Positions 5,201-8,253 of a stretch of 8,253 nucleotides of DNA are shown piece by piece. The DNA is taken from NCBI GenBank assembly GCA_019412865.1, contig DXOJ01000268.1:1-8253 (forward strand). Direction: 5' to 3'. Numbering within the stretch: the stretch's first letter is position 1; every line of letters starts with the position of its first letter. This stretch comes from Bacteroides sp. (GTDB lineage: Bacteria; Bacteroidota; Bacteroidia; Bacteroidales; Bacteroidaceae). The position numbers and the translations under genes are program-made. The notes beneath the pieces were generated by a model. The model did no database searches. It was not told the origin of the DNA and worked only from the letters and a program-made list of their open reading frames with translations.

Positions 5201-8115
5201 GACAGGATTTCTTGGATGAATTCGGTTTCTATCTCTTTCCTTTGTTCATCCCGTTTCCGTCCGTGAACCACTACTTCCCGGTATTCATTCAGTGTTTCGT
5301 TGAGCAATGGCAAAGTCAGCAATCCGGGAGTCAGTTCCGGAATGTCGAGTATTCTCCGGATGATGTGGGAGATTGTCTGGAAATCCTTGCGTGTAGGGTG
5401 TATATCCGTATCTTTTAGAAGTATGGAGAATACATCCAGCTTCTGCCGGATGGTGGTCAACAGGTCGATAAATCCGGTGAGCAGTTGGGAGGATCCCTCC
5501 TTAACGGCTGATGAATATTCGGTAATCGAGATACCGGTTAATGGATGCTGGTAAGGATGTCCACACGCATTGGCCGTCCGGACTAGCAGCTCGATGGCAT
5601 CTTCCCATTGGGCAAATGTGTCTTTATCTAATGTATCCAGATAAGCTTGTGGAATATCAAAACAAGATTCGACGTCCACGGATTGATAATGAATAATGGC
5701 GTCATATAATGAAACTCCGAACGGGTATTCTTTATGCAGGGCTTCGATATATTGATTCAATTCCACCCGTAAATTCAGCAGGCGTTCCGCTTCCTTTCTG
5801 AATTCTTCGGGAGGTGTCTGCCTGATAATTTCCGTGGTTTCTTTCAGTTGAGAGATAACGGCGGATTTCTTTGTTTTGTTGGAATGAATTTCCAGACAGA
5901 ACGGAGCCAGCCCGATAGCTGCCAATCTGTTTTGCACAACGGAGAGGGCAGCCATCTTTTCCGCTACAAATAAAACACGTTTTCCTTTGTAAAGCGCGTT
6001 GGCGATAATATTGGTAATCGTTTGCGATTTTCCTGTTCCCGGAGGCCCGTGCAGGATGAAAGTCTTGTCGTGTACGGCTTCGTAGATGGCTTCCAGTTGC
6101 GAAGAATCAGCGATGATGGGTAATACAATGTCTGCGGGCGACACTTGTTTGTCCATATCCGTTGCATCTATTTCCTCTGTGGCGGCTTCCCATTCTATCT
6201 TTCCGTTGATGAGGCTGGACACAATCTTGTTCTGAACCAGTTTGTTGGCATTGTTGTGAATATCATTCCACATGATGAACTTGTTGAAAGAGAAGATACC
6301 CAGAATCGCTTGCTCTTCCACGTCCCATTTACGCTGGTTCTTAATGCTGTTGCGGATAATGGAATAGATCAGCTTGACGTTTACGCCGCTTTCGTCGGTA
6401 GGCAACGGGTCCAATCCTGATATGGTGATTCCGAAGTTTTGGCGAAGCATTTCCAATAAGGTGATGTTCATCATTGTTTCTTCTTCCCGGGAACGGATTA
6501 CGTAACCTTTGGCTGCCGATTTACGGATAATTTCAACCGGTAATAGCAAGATGGGGGCATAGCGGGGACGTTCGCTGGAAGGTGTCTCGTACCATTTCAA
6601 AAGTCCGAGAGCCAGATAGAGTGTGTTGGCTCCATTCTCTTCGATAGAAGTACGCGAAGAGCGGTATAAGTGAGTCAGTGCCTTACCTAAATCGTTTTCG
6701 GGCAGATAGAAACGTAACCTTTTCTGTGAAAGTTCCGAGTTGATGAAACCAACCATGGGATCAGACTCCGGTATGGAGGAATAAATCCCGAAGTCCATCG
6801 CCGGACTTTCCCAATCGGCAGGGCGGTGGAGGATGCGGAATTCTTCTCCGTCGGCCAATGCATCTTCCAGACAGGATAGATTAGCCGGGATGAGTTGGAG
6901 CGTGTTTTTGGTAATCCGGATATTCAGCAGGTTGTTGCGCAGGCTTAAATCCAGCAACCGTCTTTCCCATAACAGTTGTTTGGTGATTACGGTCTGGGTT
7001 TCATTGCCCGATAAATCATACGGATTGATACTTTGCGGAGTGGCATGAACGGCACTTTTTTGAATGTCGGTCTCCTTTTCTTCTACTTCCCATACCTGTC
7101 CATGCAAAATGCGTTGGGGGATGGGGCGGATGCCCGAATGTCTCGCTCTTTTCACATCTATGGCAAGAATGAAACTGTTTCCATCCGTCAACTTTCCGTT
7201 CGCTTTCTTCACAGCATCGTCGAAATCGGACGAATGGCCCATGTTCATGCAGGTCGTTTCAACTAAGGTAATGTCGTAGATTCCTTCGGCTGTCCGTTTG
7301 GTTAACAGGGAAACATCGTCAATGGTAGGATCCGGAAAAGTCTCCGGCACTAGCCAGGCTCCCGCAAAAGCATGCCCTTGAGTGATGATAATGAGTGCAT
7401 TCAGACCGATTGCTTCCAGGCAGGAAGCATAGAGCAAGGCCATATCCAGACAGGTTCCCAGTTTTTGTGCCATTACGGAGTCGGCTAGCCGTACACGTTG
7501 CCCATATTCCTCGAAGCTGGCGGGGATGGTGCTGTATATAATCTGTTGTTCCGTGATAGCCGTGTAGATGGCGGCCATCTGTTTCCTTACCCGGTCCGGA
7601 GTGCGGCTTTGATATTCGTCGAGGGACGGATTGTCAGTCCATTGTCCCAAGATGGAAGCGGCTCTCTTGATGATCGGCACAATGGCTGTATGATTGGGGG
7701 TGATGAAAGCGGCCAGCATTTCGGGCAATACATTGAGCCCTCCCCATTGGTCGTATGCCAGAATGTCGATAGGGTAGGTTTGGCAGAATACGGATTCTGC
7801 TTCGGAAGTAATTTCAATTTTCAGATTGCCGGATAAACGTTCGGTCAGCTGTGTGAAATAGTTGGCGGACAAAGTGAGATTGAATGACGACAGGCATATC
7901 GATTCATTGGGCGGAATCTGTGCCACAGCTATCGGAGCAGCGTTTCCGAAAGTCGGTTCTGTCGTGATTTGTACCTGAATGTCCTTCAGCGGGGCAGGCG
8001 TTGTATTCTCAATAGAAAGCTGATGAATGATTGATGCACCGTTTTGTTGTATCGCAAAATTAATAAGCGGTAAATAGTCGCATTGCACCTTGACTTTGTC
8101 CAATCTCTCGTCCAT
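2230..8115 (-). CDS. Giant DUF4011 SF1 helicase with transglutaminase-like domain, PD-(D/E)XK nuclease and DUF3320 repeats
   Basis: This is a protein of about 1961 residues, numbered here from Met at 8115. Residues 10-160 look like a beta-sandwich. Residues 162-321 are transglutaminase-like, with GTC (Cys222), GHAF (His248) and VETT (Glu286) as a likely Cys-His-acid triad. DUF4011 begins at about 380 with the typical LLWERRLLDLSLRNNLLN. SF1 helicase motifs follow: Walker A GPPGTGKS (690-697), Walker B VFDEAS (Asp1327/Glu1328), GDPKQMPP (1351-1358), HYRSKHESLI (about 1397), NVQGDERDVI (1518-1527) and LNVAVSRAR (1557-1565). About 620 mostly helical residues separate Walker A and B. A Vsr/MTES_1575-like nuclease follows at about 1621-1716 (Asp1648, Asp1667, Lys1669). 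A Thr/Pro/Ser-rich linker (1727-1776) leads to two DUF3320-like repeats near the C-terminus. All helicase and nuclease key residues are present, so it should be active on nucleic acid. Such proteins are often found near defence genes, but the cellular role is not known. An in-frame ATG at 8187 (TTG at 8202) would add a hydrophobic, signal-like segment. The start at 8115 is preferred because the protein has cytoplasmic DNA-processing domains. Confidence 0.85.
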   Translation of the reverse strand: MDERLDKVKVQCDYLPLINFAIQQNGASIIHQLSIENTTPAPLKDIQVQITTEPTFGNAAPIAVAQIPPNESICLSSFNLTLSANYFTQLTERLSGNLKIEITSEAESVFCQTYPIDILAYDQWGGLNVLPEMLAAFITPNHTAIVPIIKRAASILGQWTDNPSLDEYQSRTPDRVRKQMAAIYTAITEQQIIYSTIPASFEEYGQRVRLADSVMAQKLGTCLDMALLYASCLEAIGLNALIIITQGHAFAGAWLVPETFPDPTIDDVSLLTKRTAEGIYDITLVETTCMNMGHSSDFDDAVKKANGKLTDGNSFILAIDVKRARHSGIRPIPQRILHGQVWEVEEKETDIQKSAVHATPQSINPYDLSGNETQTVITKQLLWERRLLDLSLRNNLLNIRITKNTLQLIPANLSCLEDALADGEEFRILHRPADWESPAMDFGIYSSIPESDPMVGFINSELSQKRLRFYLPENDLGKALTHLYRSSRTSIEENGANTLYLALGLLKWYETPSSERPRYAPILLLPVEIIRKSAAKGYVIRSREEETMMNITLLEMLRQNFGITISGLDPLPTDESGVNVKLIYSIIRNSIKNQRKWDVEEQAILGIFSFNKFIMWNDIHNNANKLVQNKIVSSLINGKIEWEAATEEIDATDMDKQVSPADIVLPIIADSSQLEAIYEAVHDKTFILHGPPGTGKSQTITNIIANALYKGKRVLFVAEKMAALSVVQNRLAAIGLAPFCLEIHSNKTKKSAVISQLKETTEIIRQTPPEEFRKEAERLLNLRVELNQYIEALHKEYPFGVSLYDAIIHYQSVDVESCFDIPQAYLDTLDKDTFAQWEDAIELLVRTANACGHPYQHPLTGISITEYSSAVKEGSSQLLTGFIDLLTTIRQKLDVFSILLKDTDIHPTRKDFQTISHIIRRILDIPELTPGLLTLPLLNETLNEYREVVVHGRKRDEQRKEIETEFIQEILSINAKQMLAEWNRVSGQWFLPRYFGQRKIRKAINVYALKTIETEDIKPLLHRIIRYQEEAEAVRKYIGQLPSLFGRPGKNEDWNTIEQIIDDMTSLHSHLLNYAKDIAKVSQIKQNLSAQLTEGIQTFRDIHAHSFNELYQLADTLTATEKKLSGMLGISIEELYTDSADWITIALSKARTWKENLDKLKDWYQWLQACQTLHSLGIGFIATEYKEKNIPTSQLTDSFRKSFYQAAIRYIIAKEPTLELFNGKIFNDIIAKYKQISAKFEETTQRELFARLASNIPSFTHEAIQSSEVGILQKNIRNNARGISIRKLFDQIPTLLSRMCPCMLMSPLSVAQFIDTDADKFDLIVFDEASQMPTYEAVGAIARGKNVIIVGDPKQMPPTSFFSVNTIDEDNIEMEDLESILDDCLALSIPSKYLLWHYRSKHESLIAFSNSEYYDNKLMTFPSPDNIESKVRIVNINGYYDKGKSRQNRAEAQAVVDEIARRLRSEELRKKSIGVVTFSIVQQALIEDLLSDLFIFYPELETLALECDEPLFIKNLENVQGDERDVILFSVGYGPDAEGRVSMNFGPLNRTGGERRLNVAVSRARYEMIIYSTLRSEMIDLNRTSSIGVAGLKRFLEYAEKGTRSTISSVPRQLSEATASIETIIADRLRSLGYTVHTDIGCSGYKIDIGIVDTENTSNYQLGIICDGKNYKRTKTARDREIVQNNVLKALGWDIYRIWTMDWWEKPDEVMATIQEAIARKKSSKVGSMTATEINSTPTEVTEPAPTTQMTNNEISFVLKASPAAPEKQAASVLSTQNRIEQKYKFAKITPYSYSPEDFFFTDSYSILLSQIRKIMESEAPISKSLLCKKILSEWGISRLGTRVEAQIETALDTLNIYRTEYEGLVFCWNDKEQCASYSIYRPVSDREATDIPPEEIANAIRQLLTDSISLPAADLIKACAQQFGFARMGSNIDAAMQRGIREAVKRNYAKIENERVTIAN

Positions 8116-8142
8116 GGCAAAAACTGTATAAATTAAAGATTG

Positions 8143-8159
8143 CAATATTACAAAAAATA
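8143..8159 (-). promoter_or_regulatory. Weak candidate promoter elements of the helicase gene
   Basis: On the minus strand, TATTTTTTG (8159 to 8151) and TAATATTG (8150 to 8143) each resemble the -7 element TAnnTTTG with one deviation. Either would give a leader of roughly 20-30 bases before the ATG at 8115. No TTG sits at the right distance upstream, so the call is weak. If true, it would rule out the longer N-terminus. Confidence 0.25.
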
Positions 8160-8190
8160 CGGATATAATTCTCTTTTCTTCTGCCATTCT

Positions 8191-8221
8191 TTTGTCAATC
8201 AAGAAAATATTCCTACCTTTG
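8191..8221 (+). promoter_or_regulatory. Strong Bacteroides-type promoter reading out of the right edge
   Basis: TTTG at 8191-8194 and TACCTTTG at 8214-8221 are separated by 19 bases and match the Bacteroidota -33/-7 consensus exactly. The start site should be near 8227-8230, just before the ATG at 8244. It diverges from the helicase gene, and its -33 box lies only three bases beyond the helicase's alternative upstream ATG. Confidence 0.8.
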
Positions 8222-8243
8222 CGCCCGATTTATAGATAATATA

Positions 8244-8253
8244 ATGTCTTATT
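8244..8253 (+). CDS. Possible first codons of a divergent gene (cut by the right edge)
   Basis: An ATG at 8244, followed by codons for Ser and Tyr, lies about 15 bases downstream of the predicted start site of the 8191-8221 promoter, a plausible short AT-rich Bacteroides leader. Only three codons are visible, so neither the product nor the start itself can be confirmed; the region could equally be 5' untranslated sequence. Confidence 0.3.

Noticed and set aside
2494..7836. Several shorter open frames on both strands inside the helicase gene
   Set aside because: They are shadows of one long conserved coding frame that keeps all helicase and nuclease motifs; none shows a recognisable protein.
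1..8253. CRISPR array, tRNA, rRNA, insertion sequence or integrase
   Set aside because: No regularly spaced repeats, no cloverleaf or rRNA-like sequence, and no transposase or integrase motifs were seen when reading the window.

Overview
The window looks like Bacteroidota chromosome, most likely Bacteroides or a close relative. The evidence is three putative promoters or promoter-like sites with the Bacteroides -33/-7 pattern (two of them well spaced), a C-terminal fragment of an outer-membrane DUF5686-type protein, AT-rich start regions without strong Shine-Dalgarno sequences, and Bacteroides-like codon use. No species can be named from the sequence alone.

Layout: (1) Positions 2-892 (+) hold the 3' part of an outer-membrane beta-barrel protein of the DUF5686/carboxypeptidase-regulatory-like type, cut by the left edge. 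(2) Positions 893-1097 are not an empty spacer. They carry a Bacteroides-type promoter and, starting almost exactly at its predicted start site, a retron msr-msd RNA at about 942-1071. This RNA is bounded by a perfect 13-bp a1/a2 inverted repeat and has a TTAGC branch-site candidate, a small msr hairpin and a long AT-rich msd hairpin. (3) Positions 1098-2228 (+) encode the matching retron reverse transcriptase, with YADD, the retron NAxxH motif and an ITG variant of the VTG motif. It begins with a predicted membrane-spanning helix. (4) Positions 2230-8115 (-) encode a giant (about 1961 aa) protein. Its order is a beta-sandwich-like region, a transglutaminase-like domain, DUF4011, an SF1 helicase split by a very long helical insertion, a PD-(D/E)XK/Vsr-like nuclease and two C-terminal DUF3320-like repeats. 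It converges tail-to-tail on the retron with one base between the stop codons. (5) The right edge carries a textbook Bacteroides promoter reading out of the window, and probably the first codons of another gene.

How the parts may work together: the non-coding RNA and reverse transcriptase form one unit, in which the RT uses the RNA as template to make a branched RNA-DNA molecule (msDNA). Retrons are known anti-phage systems that usually have a separate effector gene. None is seen on the same strand here, so the membrane segment fused to the RT, or less likely the convergent helicase-nuclease, is the candidate effector. The helicase-nuclease has a domain set expected of DNA-targeting defence or repair proteins, but its link to the retron is only proximity.
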